The translations under genes were made by a program, and so were the position numbers. Source: Clostridia bacterium (GTDB lineage Bacteria; Bacillota; Clostridia; HGM11327). From it: a DNA stretch of 7,376 nucleotides. The notes under the pieces are model-generated. The model had not been told where the DNA came from and searched no databases. It saw only the letters and a program-made list of their open reading frames with translations. The DNA is taken from assembly GCA_017935525.1 (NCBI GenBank), contig JAGBHJ010000178.1:1-7376 (forward strand), in the 5' to 3' direction. Shown here piece by piece: positions 1 through 6,076 of the stretch (its first letter is position 1; the number at the start of each line of letters is the position of its first letter).

Positions 1-108
1 ATCATCTCCACCCATTACGGCTACGAGCTGAGGGATATGCGCTCCAAGTACATACTCTACGAGCCTGCAGGTCTGTTGGGTCAGGTCAAGATAGAAACAT
101 TGGCATAA
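1..108 (+). CDS. 3' end of an unidentified gene (partial)
   Basis: An open frame runs from the first base of the window to a TAA at 106-108 and gives the last 35 residues of a protein, ending in ...GQVKIETLA. An intrinsic terminator starts 15 bases after the stop, which supports this being a real gene end. The tail is mixed polar and hydrophobic, with no membrane segment, no Cys pair and no motif I recognise. I do not assign a family; the upstream part lies outside the window. Confidence 0.6.
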   Translation: MISTHYGYELRDMRSKYILYEPAGLLGQVKIETLA

Positions 109-123
109 GAATAAAGCAAGCTT

Positions 124-169
124 CACCGCCCAACATTCATCCGTTGTTGGGCGGTGGGGTAGGTTTTTT
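124..169 (+). terminator. Intrinsic terminator after the partial gene
   Basis: A perfect 11-bp stem is formed by CACCGCCCAAC (124-134) and GTTGGGCGGTG (146-156) around an 11-nt loop. A run of six T (164-169) follows after 7 bases. The gap between stem and T-run is longer than ideal, so efficiency may be modest, but the position directly after a stop codon fits termination of the upstream gene. Confidence 0.75.
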
Positions 170-262
170 ATCATTCCGCGCCAATGTACGGCTTTTTGAC
201 GGTTTAATAAATAATTTACAGTTTATTAATAAAAAAAATATACAAAATAGGCAAATTTGTGG

Positions 263-291
263 TTGACATTCTTCCCGTTTTCCTATATAAT
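263..291 (+). promoter_or_regulatory. Consensus sigma-A promoter of the lipoprotein gene
   Basis: TTGACA (263-268) and TATAAT (286-291) are separated by exactly 17 bases, a full match to the housekeeping consensus. The 60 bases upstream (about 201-260) are very A+T rich and could act as an UP element. Transcription should start near 298, giving a leader of about 45 nt before the ATG at 344. Confidence 0.9.
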
Positions 292-343
292 ATTAGTAAC
301 ATTACGTGTTGTATTATACAATATGAGTTTTGAGAGGATAATC

Positions 344-1006
344 ATGAAAAGAATTTTATCAGTAGTCTTAATTATTGCATTTGTTTTTTCACTCTCTGCC
401 TGTGGTCAGGAAGCATACATGGTGATCACTGCTCCCGGTACATATGAGCTCCAGGTATTTAATGCAGAGAACAAGCAGGAAAAGGGTGAGCACCCCGTTA
501 CAGATTACCTTAAGCTCGTTACCTCCGGTGTTGCTGAGGGTATAGAGTACGTTTCCGAGGATGATTCTTTCGGTTGCAAAAAGGTCGGTGCTTATCTTGA
601 AGTATTCAACCCTTGGATCTTCCCCGCTACATATAAGGATGCCGTTGTTGAGGTTACTTTCGCTGTTATCTATAGGGTAAAGCTTGCTCCTCGTGTTTTC
701 AGACAGTTCGTTTCAGATGACGTTACAGTTACAATGAATCTGGATGAAACAGGATTTGCAAGAGCAAGAGTTCTCATCGATCCCGATCCGTTGACACTCA
801 GCAATCCTTATTTTAACAATTTGGTTTATTTCACAGGTGATCGTGGCGGCTTGGGCAGTATCGACATCTCCATTGCTGCTCGTATTTCAAAGGCTTCCGG
901 TACTGTTACATTCTACGAGAAGGTAGATCCCACAGCAAAGCCGGTATTCACCTTGGATCCTAATGCAACACCCACGGCTACTCCCGAGGCAACACCCGCT
1001 GCATGA
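344..1006 (+). CDS. Small secreted lipoprotein of unknown function
   Basis: This encodes 220 residues. The frame is open from 257, but the upstream ATG there lies within the promoter. The ATG at 344 is chosen because it follows a purine-rich site (GAGAGG, 332-337) and opens a textbook lipoprotein signal: Lys-Arg, a hydrophobic stretch (residues 4-16) and lipobox LSAC, with Cys20 as the predicted lipidated residue. The mature part (21-200) is rich in beta-prone and aromatic residues with no recognised motif. The C-terminus is a low-complexity Thr/Pro/Ala tail (ATPTATPEATPAA). The gene has its own promoter and terminator, so it is probably transcribed alone. It should be anchored to the outer face of the membrane. 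I do not recognise a family and propose no function beyond surface location. Confidence 0.85.
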   Translation: MKRILSVVLIIAFVFSLSACGQEAYMVITAPGTYELQVFNAENKQEKGEHPVTDYLKLVTSGVAEGIEYVSEDDSFGCKKVGAYLEVFNPWIFPATYKDAVVEVTFAVIYRVKLAPRVFRQFVSDDVTVTMNLDETGFARARVLIDPDPLTLSNPYFNNLVYFTGDRGGLGSIDISIAARISKASGTVTFYEKVDPTAKPVFTLDPNATPTATPEATPAA

Positions 1007-1037
1007 TCTGACTTATTAAGTCATTGAGTTATTTGCC

Positions 1038-1099
1038 AAAAACACCTACGTTTACGGATATTTCCGCATAACATAGGTGTTTTCTTTTATCTTTTTTCA
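1038..1099 (+). terminator. Intrinsic terminator of the lipoprotein gene
   Basis: AAAACACCTA (1039-1048) pairs with TAGGTGTTTT (1074-1083). The 25-nt interior holds a second small stem, CGGA (1055-1058) with TCCG (1063-1066). The 3' arm runs into a T-rich tract (1080-1097) with interspersed C and A. The long T-rich exit and the location 32 bases after the stop fit Rho-independent termination. Confidence 0.8.
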
Positions 1100-1108
1100 A
1101 AAAAGCCC

Positions 1109-1137
1109 TTGACAAAAAACAGGTTTTCTTATATAAT
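1109..1137 (+). promoter_or_regulatory. Consensus sigma-A promoter of the valS T-box unit
   Basis: TTGACA (1109-1114) and TATAAT (1132-1137) are spaced by 17 bases, again a perfect match. The predicted start near 1144 puts the whole T-box leader in the transcript. A promoter this strong suits a unit whose output is set afterwards by leader termination. Confidence 0.9.
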
Positions 1138-1143
1138 ATACAT

Positions 1144-1360
1144 GATAATTTGCTATCCGAGGGGTAGCGTTGCGGCAGCTAAAGAGAGAGGGGCATAACG
1201 GTGCAAGCGCCCTCAGCGTAAAGCCCTGCGCGAGTTGCGGATATGCTCCCACAAGGCGGTTTGCCCCGTTATAGGCTGTTGAGAGCCGCACTGTGTGCGG
1301 AATTAAGGTGGTAACGCGGAGTAACTTCGTCCTTTGTTTGGGACGGAGTTTTATTTTTTT
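1144..1360 (+). ncRNA. T-box leader (tRNA-Val sensing riboswitch)
   Basis: The T-box core lies at 1301-1320 (AATTAAGGTGGTAACGCGGA), where the bulge TGGT (1309-1312) would pair with the ACCA end of uncharged tRNA. By hand folding, Stem I has a base of 1152-1158 with 1239-1246, a distal arm 1188-1192 with 1210-1214 after an AGAGAG element, and a GGTG in its apical loop. GTA at 1218-1220 follows the GCT/AGC helix (1178-1180 with 1215-1217) where the specifier codon is expected; GUA is a valine codon, matching the downstream gene. Stem III is CCGCAC/GTGCGG (1286-1300). The antiterminator pairs AAGG (1305-1308) with CCTT (1331-1334), competing with the terminator at 1323-1360. Uncharged tRNA-Val should favour readthrough into valS. 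Identity is firm; the exact fold and specifier are hand inferences. Confidence 0.93.
1323..1360 (+). terminator. T-box conditional terminator
   Basis: AACTTCGTCC (1323-1332) pairs with GGACGGAGTT (1341-1350), ten pairs with one U-G wobble and an 8-nt loop. The following ten bases are TTATTTTTTT. The 5' arm overlaps the sequence needed for the T-box antiterminator (1328-1334), so the two folds exclude each other. Confidence 0.9.
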
Positions 1361-1398
1361 CAGTTAATAATTTACACAATATACAAAAGGAGATCGTC

Positions 1399-4071
1399 AT
1401 GTCAAACGAAAACAACACATTTGAAAAGGTTTACGACCCCAAAACGACCGAAGCCCGTTTGTACCAAAAATGGGTTGACAACGGTTATTTTACGGCACAT
1501 ATCGACAAGACCAAGGAGTCATACACCATTGTGATCCCCCCGCCGAACATTACGGGACAGCTTCACATGGGTCACGCATTGGATAATACTCTGCAGGATA
1601 TCCTTGCAAGATGGAAAAGAATGCAGGGCTACTCCACACTTTGGCTCCCCGGTACAGACCATGCAAGCATTGCAACAGAGGTCAAGATAATAGAAATGCT
1701 CGCCAAGGAAGGCGTTACAAAGTACGACCTTGGCAGAGAAAGATTTCTTGAGCGCGCATGGGAGTGGAAAAAGGAATACGGTGGCAGGATCACAAAGCAG
1801 TTGAGAATGCTGGGTTCTTCCCTTGATTGGACAAGAGAGCGCTTTACAATGGACGAGGGCTGCAATAAGGCTGTTCGTCACGTATTTGTTTCCCTCTACA
1901 ACAAGGGCCTCATTTACAGAGGCGAAAGGATCACAAACTGGTGCTGCGAATGTAACACAGCACTTTCCGACGCCGAGGTTGAGTATCAGGAGGATCCGGG
2001 CTTCTTCTGGCATATCAAGTACCCCATCAAGGACAGCGACGAGTTTATCACCATCGCTACCACACGTCCCGAAACCATGCTGGGCGATACTGCAGTTGCC
2101 GTTCATCCCGAGGACGAAAGATACACTCACCTCGTAGGCAAGAGCATAATCCTCCCCTTGGTAAACAAGGAGATCCCCATAATTGCTGACGAATACGTTG
2201 ATAAGGAGTTTGGTACGGGCGTTGTTAAGATCACTCCCGCACACGACCCCAACGACTTTGAGGTAGGCGTAAGACACGATCTGCCCATCATCAAGGTCAT
2301 GAACGATGACGGCACGATGAATAAGTTTGCAGGCAAGTACGAGGGCATGGACAGATACGAGGCAAGAAAGCTCATCGTCGAGGATCTGGAAAAGCTTGGT
2401 CTCCTCATCAAGATCGAGCCCCACACTCACAACGTTGGCCATTGCTACCGTTGCCACACAACTGTTGAGCCCATGGTCTCCACACAATGGTTCGTAAAGA
2501 TGAAGCCTCTGGCTGAACCCGCTATTGAGGCTGTCAGAAATAAGGAAACAGTATTCGTTCCCGAAAGATTTGACAAGATATACTTCAACTGGATGGAGAA
2601 CATCCGTGACTGGTGTATTTCCCGTCAGCTCTGGTGGGGTCACAGAATTCCCGCTTGGTACTGCCAGGATTGCGGCGAGGTTATCGTAAGCGAGGATACA
2701 CCCACAGTCTGCCCCAAGTGCGGCTCCGTTCACCTCAAGCAGGATGAAGACGTGCTTGACACATGGTTCAGTTCCGCATTGTGGCCTTTCTCCACATTGG
2801 GTTGGCCCGAAAAGACGGATGACCTTGACTACTTCTTCCCCACGTCAACTCTGGTTACAGGCTACGACATCATATTCTTCTGGGTTGCAAGAATGATATT
2901 CTCCTCCATTGAGAATATGGGTCAGGTTCCCTTTAAGCACGTGCTGATACACGGCCTTGTGCGTGACGATCAGGGCAGAAAAATGAGTAAGTCCCTTGGC
3001 AATGGCGTTGACCCCATTGAGGTCATCGACAGCTTTGGCGCAGACGCTCTCAGATTCAGCCTTGTTGCAGGTACAACACCCGGCAACGATATGCGTTATT
3101 ACGACAGCAAGGTAAGAGCTTACAGAGACTTTGCAAATAAGATCTGGAACGCAAGCCGCTTTATCGTAATGAACCTTGACAATGCACCCTTCGAAAAGCC
3201 CGACGACAGTATGCTCACCGCTGACGACAAGTGGATTATGAGCAGACTCAACTCCGTTGTTGAGGAAGTTACAAACAACATGGAGAACTTTGACCTTGGC
3301 GTTGCGGCACTCAAGATATATGACTTTATATGGACGGAATTCTGTGACTGGTACATTGAGCTTACAAAGATCCGTCTGTACTCCGACGACATCAAGCAGA
3401 GATCCGCCGCTATTTATACGCTGGTTACGACCCTTACAAAGGCGCTCAAGCTTTTGCACCCCTTTATGCCCTTTATTACTGAGGAGATCTGGTTGCATCT
3501 GCCCCACGTTGACAGCGACCTTGATAAGGAGACCATCATGCTGACGGATTGGCCCAAGTACGACGAAGCATTGAACGCACCTCAGGCTGAGGAGCAGATG
3601 AACATCGTTATGGACATCATCCGTGCGACAAGAAACCTCCGCGCAGAGATGAACATCAAGAACTCCAAGAAGCTTGATATGATCCTTTGCGACACAACAG
3701 GCAAGCTCATCGATACCTTGGAGGGCGGCAGAATATATGTTGAAAAGTTTGCTAATACGGAAAACCTCACCATCACAAACACAGCAGAGGGCATCCCTGC
3801 AAACGCAAAGGCTGTTAACGTTGGTACTGTTATTGCATACTTCCCCATTGACGAGCTGGTAGATTTTACCGCAGAGCTCGCAAGATTGGAGGAGGAGCGC
3901 AAGGTTGCACAGTCCGAGCTTGACAGAGCAAACGGCAAGCTTTCCAACGACAAATTCGTAAGCAAGGCTCCCGCTAACCTGGTTGAACAGGAAAAGGCAA
4001 AGGTCCTCAAGTACACAGAGGCTCTTGCATCCATCGACCAGCAGATCGAAGCAGTAAAAGCAATGATGTAA
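1399..4071 (+). CDS. valS: Valyl-tRNA synthetase (ValRS)
   Basis: This encodes 890 residues, close to the usual bacterial ValRS length. The cytoplasmic enzyme joins valine to tRNA-Val using ATP and hydrolyses mischarged Thr-tRNA. The class I signature HMGH is at residues 56-59, after PPPNITGQL. The CP1 editing domain shows TTRPET (221-226) and GTGVVKITPAHDPNDF (272-287). KMSKS is at 528-532. Cys pairs at 182/185 and 349/352 and a CxxC-x12-CxxC set (422, 425, 438, 441) look like zinc knuckles. The helical anticodon-binding domain starts near 609. Residues 820-888 form the charged coiled-coil arm typical of ValRS and absent from IleRS and LeuRS, with which it could otherwise be confused. The ATG has an AAGGAG site (1387-1392) 6 bases upstream. 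Expression is controlled by the T-box leader. Nothing is missing or broken. Confidence 0.98.
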   Translation: MSNENNTFEKVYDPKTTEARLYQKWVDNGYFTAHIDKTKESYTIVIPPPNITGQLHMGHALDNTLQDILARWKRMQGYSTLWLPGTDHASIATEVKIIEMLAKEGVTKYDLGRERFLERAWEWKKEYGGRITKQLRMLGSSLDWTRERFTMDEGCNKAVRHVFVSLYNKGLIYRGERITNWCCECNTALSDAEVEYQEDPGFFWHIKYPIKDSDEFITIATTRPETMLGDTAVAVHPEDERYTHLVGKSIILPLVNKEIPIIADEYVDKEFGTGVVKITPAHDPNDFEVGVRHDLPIIKVMNDDGTMNKFAGKYEGMDRYEARKLIVEDLEKLGLLIKIEPHTHNVGHCYRCHTTVEPMVSTQWFVKMKPLAEPAIEAVRNKETVFVPERFDKIYFNWMENIRDWCISRQLWWGHRIPAWYCQDCGEVIVSEDTPTVCPKCGSVHLKQDEDVLDTWFSSALWPFSTLGWPEKTDDLDYFFPTSTLVTGYDIIFFWVARMIFSSIENMGQVPFKHVLIHGLVRDDQGRKMSKSLGNGVDPIEVIDSFGADALRFSLVAGTTPGNDMRYYDSKVRAYRDFANKIWNASRFIVMNLDNAPFEKPDDSMLTADDKWIMSRLNSVVEEVTNNMENFDLGVAALKIYDFIWTEFCDWYIELTKIRLYSDDIKQRSAAIYTLVTTLTKALKLLHPFMPFITEEIWLHLPHVDSDLDKETIMLTDWPKYDEALNAPQAEEQMNIVMDIIRATRNLRAEMNIKNSKKLDMILCDTTGKLIDTLEGGRIYVEKFANTENLTITNTAEGIPANAKAVNVGTVIAYFPIDELVDFTAELARLEEERKVAQSELDRANGKLSNDKFVSKAPANLVEQEKAKVLKYTEALASIDQQIEAVKAMM

Positions 4072-4078
4072 TTATTCC

Positions 4079-4106
4079 AAACCGAGCCTCCTTTTTGGCT
4101 CGGTTT
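4079..4106 (+). terminator. Hairpin after valS, weak or partial terminator
   Basis: AAACCGAGCC (4079-4088) and GGCTCGGTTT (4097-4106) form a perfect 10-bp stem with an 8-nt loop rich in T. Only the three T of the 3' arm are present; the next bases are GCCTATAT, so there is no true U-run. It may stop some transcripts, act as a processing or stability element, or set a lower level for the next two genes. Confidence 0.55.
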
Positions 4107-4122
4107 GCCTATATGAAATTCT

Positions 4123-4527
4123 ATGAACATTATAATTTGTCTTGATACCAAAAACGGCATGGCGTTTAACCGACGCAGGCAAAGTCGTGACAGGTGTGTT
4201 ATCGCCGATATGGAAAAAAGCATCCCCAACGCCGAGATATTGGCAAGCAGCTATTCCAAACCCCTTTTTGAGGGCGGTAATCTTAAAGTGAAGTATTCCG
4301 ATAACTACCTTGACACAGCAACGGACGAGGACTATTGCTTTGTTGAAAGAGAGCAGTTGTGCCCATACAAGGACAAAATATCGACCGTTACCGTTTACCG
4401 ATGGGATAAGGCGTACCCTGCCGATGTTACTCTCGACCTCCCATTGGACAGTATGAAAGCCGTCAGCACGGCTGAGCTTGAGGGATATTCCCACAAAAAA
4501 ATTATAAAGGAGATCTATACAAAATGA
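4123..4527 (+). CDS. Small conserved clostridial protein, function unknown
   Basis: This encodes 134 residues with no signal peptide or membrane segment, so it is probably cytoplasmic. The N-terminus (NIIICLDTKNGMAFN, then RRRQSRDR at 17-24) and the C-terminus (GYSHKKIIKEIY) have the look of a small conserved protein I have seen in clostridial genomes, where names vary and are not trustworthy; I give no function. The ATG at 4123 is chosen because an in-frame TGA at 4114 excludes anything earlier and the conserved N-terminus begins here. Unusually, there is no AGGAGG-like site before it. It lies 51 bases after valS, with only a hairpin and no promoter between, and its stop overlaps the next start (ATGA, 4524-4527), which suggests translational coupling to the nuclease lipoprotein. 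Product identity is uncertain; coding status is well supported. Confidence 0.8.
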   Translation: MNIIICLDTKNGMAFNRRRQSRDRCVIADMEKSIPNAEILASSYSKPLFEGGNLKVKYSDNYLDTATDEDYCFVEREQLCPYKDKISTVTVYRWDKAYPADVTLDLPLDSMKAVSTAELEGYSHKKIIKEIYTK

Positions 4528-5924
4528 GAAAGAACGCTTACAAGGGCATTTTGAGGCTTCTGGCGGTCACCGTTGCAGTATTTACCCTGCTGGCAGGCTG
4601 TTCTGCGCCTCGCCCGTCATACAACGTCCCAATTACCTTGGACAATATCCCGCCCTTTGCAGGTGAGCCATACGTTGTCATAAACGACAATCAGCCCTAC
4701 TTTACAGAGGACGAAATAACCCGAACATCTTACGAAAGCTACTCTCCCATGGACCACCTTGGCAGATGTGGCGTTGCCATAGCGTCCATCGGCATTGATA
4801 TAATGCCCACAGAGGACAGAGGCAACATCGGCTCCGTAAAGCCCAGCGGATGGCAGTCCGTCAAATACGACATTGTCGACGGAAAATATCTGTACAACCG
4901 TTGCCACTTGATCGCATTTATGCTGGCGGGAGAAAACGCCAACGAGGAAAACCTTATCACAGGCACAAGGTTTATGAATACCCAAGGTATGCTCCCCTTT
5001 GAGGACATGGTACACGACTACGTTATAGAAACGGAAAACCACGTAATGTACAGGGTATCCCCCATATTTGACGGTAACAACCTTGTAGCAAGCGGTTGTC
5101 TGATGGAGGCTTATTCCGTAGAGGACAATGGCGACGGCATATGCTTCTGCATATACGTTTATAACGCCCAGCCGGGTATTACCATAAATTACGCAGACGG
5201 CACCAGCTGCCTCAACGGTCAGGCTCTGCCGTCATCCACCCCGTCAACTGCAGTGGGCGAAACCTACGTGCTGAACACGTCATCAAAGAGAGTACATAAA
5301 TCCACCTGCTCCCAGGTTGGCAGAATAGACGAGGAGAACAAGGCAGAAATAACAGGCACGCTGGAGGATATTATTGCCGACGGCTACACACCCTGCGGCA
5401 CCTGCTTTAAGGATGAGGCTCTCCCCTCGGCAACACCCGTTGTAACACCTACTCCAACTGCAACACCTAAGCCAACTGCAACACCTAAGCCAACTGCAAC
5501 ACCCGTTGTGACACCTGCACCGACACCGGAGGGTGGGGTAACTGCGGATTACGTGCTAAACACGTCATCAAAGAGAGTGCATAAATCCTCCTGCTCCCAG
5601 GTTGACAGAATAAACGAGGAGAACAGAGCAGAATATGACGGCGAGCTTGCTGACATTATCGCCCAAGGCTATGTTCCCTGCGGCACCTGCTTTAAGGATG
5701 AGGATCTCCCCTCAACAACACCAACCGTAACTCCTATTGTTACTCCCACACCTGCCCCCGACAGCGGAACCACATACGTGCTGAATACAGATTCAATGAA
5801 ATTCCACTACCCCTCCTGCTATCAGGCGGACAGGATAAAGGAGGAAAACAAAGCCACCTCAACAAGCTCGCGGCAGGAGCTGATCGAAAGCGGATACTCC
5901 GCCTGCGGGGTTTGTAAGCCGTAA
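4524..5924 (+). CDS. Surface lipoprotein: DNA/RNA non-specific endonuclease with three Ada-like zinc modules
   Basis: This encodes 466 residues. A lipoprotein signal ends in LAGC with Cys26 as the anchor. Residues about 40-235 look like the DNA/RNA non-specific endonuclease fold (His-Me finger; DNA-entry nuclease type): YNRCHLI (124-130) carries the likely catalytic His128, and NLITGTRFMN (143-152) supplies conserved Asn residues that in the family help bind metal. Three modules of 47 residues follow at 248-294, 343-389 and 418-464, each with YVLNT, H-x3-C, EEN, GY and CxxC (H258/C262/C291/C294; H353/C357/C386/C389; H428/C432/C461/C464). This resembles the Ada zinc domain. Thr/Pro linkers (about 300-342 and 393-417) separate them. 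AAAGGAGA (4506-4513) precedes the ATG. It probably degrades external nucleic acid at the cell surface; an uptake role is possible but unproven. Confidence 0.88.
   Translation: MRKNAYKGILRLLAVTVAVFTLLAGCSAPRPSYNVPITLDNIPPFAGEPYVVINDNQPYFTEDEITRTSYESYSPMDHLGRCGVAIASIGIDIMPTEDRGNIGSVKPSGWQSVKYDIVDGKYLYNRCHLIAFMLAGENANEENLITGTRFMNTQGMLPFEDMVHDYVIETENHVMYRVSPIFDGNNLVASGCLMEAYSVEDNGDGICFCIYVYNAQPGITINYADGTSCLNGQALPSSTPSTAVGETYVLNTSSKRVHKSTCSQVGRIDEENKAEITGTLEDIIADGYTPCGTCFKDEALPSATPVVTPTPTATPKPTATPKPTATPVVTPAPTPEGGVTADYVLNTSSKRVHKSSCSQVDRINEENRAEYDGELADIIAQGYVPCGTCFKDEDLPSTTPTVTPIVTPTPAPDSGTTYVLNTDSMKFHYPSCYQADRIKEENKATSTSSRQELIESGYSACGVCKP
5265..5695 (+). repeat. Direct repeat encoding zinc modules 1 and 2
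   Basis: Bases 5265-5410 and 5550-5695 are homologous at an offset of 285. The first 63 bases differ at only about four positions, and the encoded modules share 37 of 47 residues. The similarity continues into the KDExLPSxTP linker. The third module (5775-5915) is more diverged, so copies 1 and 2 appear to come from a more recent duplication. Confidence 0.85.
5454..5503 (+). repeat. 18-bp tandem repeat in the Thr/Pro linker
   Basis: The unit CCAACTGCAACACCTAAG occurs at 5454-5471 and 5472-5489 and a third, partial copy begins at 5490 (first 14 bases). It encodes PTATPK repeats. The 18-base length keeps the frame, so gain or loss of units would lengthen or shorten the linker without breaking the protein. 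Confidence 0.9.
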
Positions 5925-5936
5925 ACCATCAAAAGT

Positions 5937-5969
5937 AAAAGTCGGAGGTAAAATTCTCCGACTTTTTTT
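5937..5969 (+). terminator. Intrinsic terminator of the nuclease unit
   Basis: AAAAGTCGGAG (5937-5947) pairs perfectly with CTCCGACTTTT (5956-5966) around an 8-nt loop, and the T-run covers 5963-5969. With A-runs on the 5' side it could also work on the opposite strand. Confidence 0.92.
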
Positions 5970-5989
5970 ACAAATTCTATATTTTCCTA

Positions 5990-6018
5990 TTGACAAAAGC
6001 CTGTTTTCGTTGTATAAT
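5990..6018 (+). promoter_or_regulatory. Consensus sigma-A promoter of the padR unit
   Basis: TTGACA (5990-5995) and TATAAT (6013-6018) are 17 bases apart, the third perfect match in this window. Transcription should start near 6025, inside the first inverted repeat described next. Confidence 0.9.
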
Positions 6019-6056
6019 TATATCGTCATCCGATATAACGGTGTTCGTTATATCGG
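6019..6056. promoter_or_regulatory. Two overlapping inverted repeats, candidate PadR operator
   Basis: TATATCG (6019-6025) and CGATATA (6031-6037) form a 7-bp inverted repeat with a 5-bp spacer, abutting the -10 box. CCGATATAACG (6030-6040) and CGTTATATCGG (6046-6056) form a perfect 11-bp inverted repeat, also with a 5-bp spacer, sharing the middle half-site. The repeats cover the expected transcription start. PadR proteins are winged-helix dimers that often repress their own promoter through such palindromes. Binding here is inferred. The 11-bp repeat could also form a hairpin in the mRNA, ending 6 bases before the ribosome binding site. Confidence 0.75.
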
Positions 6057-6076
6057 CAACCGAAAGGAGGCATACA

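Noticed and set aside
257..343. Longer version of the lipoprotein starting at ATG 257.
   Set aside because: That start lies upstream of and within the promoter, and the added 29 residues would precede a perfect lipoprotein signal peptide.
1009..1023. TGACTTA-T-TAAGTCA palindrome just after the lipoprotein stop.
   Set aside because: It has perfect 7-bp arms but is A+T rich, with a 1-nt centre and no promoter near it; chance or a minor mRNA feature is more likely than an operator.
1097..1291. Minus-strand open frame of 64 codons over the T-box leader.
   Set aside because: The region is explained by RNA structure, and the frame lacks initiation signals.
1519..2733. Long open frame on the minus strand (404 codons) inside valS.
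   Set aside because: It lies wholly antisense to a full-length, motif-complete ValRS. It has no ribosome binding site or promoter and its translation is Cys/Val-rich with no recognisable domain; it reflects the codon bias of valS.
2845..4494. Further minus-strand open frames opposite valS and the 4123 gene (2845-3507, 3582-4229, 4072-4494).
   Set aside because: They are antisense to well-supported genes, lack ribosome binding sites and show no family features.
5430..5515. Possible frameshift or assembly error in the repetitive Thr/Pro linker.
   Set aside because: The frame stays open through the repeat and both flanking modules are intact, so the repeat units are in phase.
5990..6076. Longer version of PadR starting at 5990.
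   Set aside because: The extension covers the promoter and operator; the AAAGGAGG site fixes the start at 6077.
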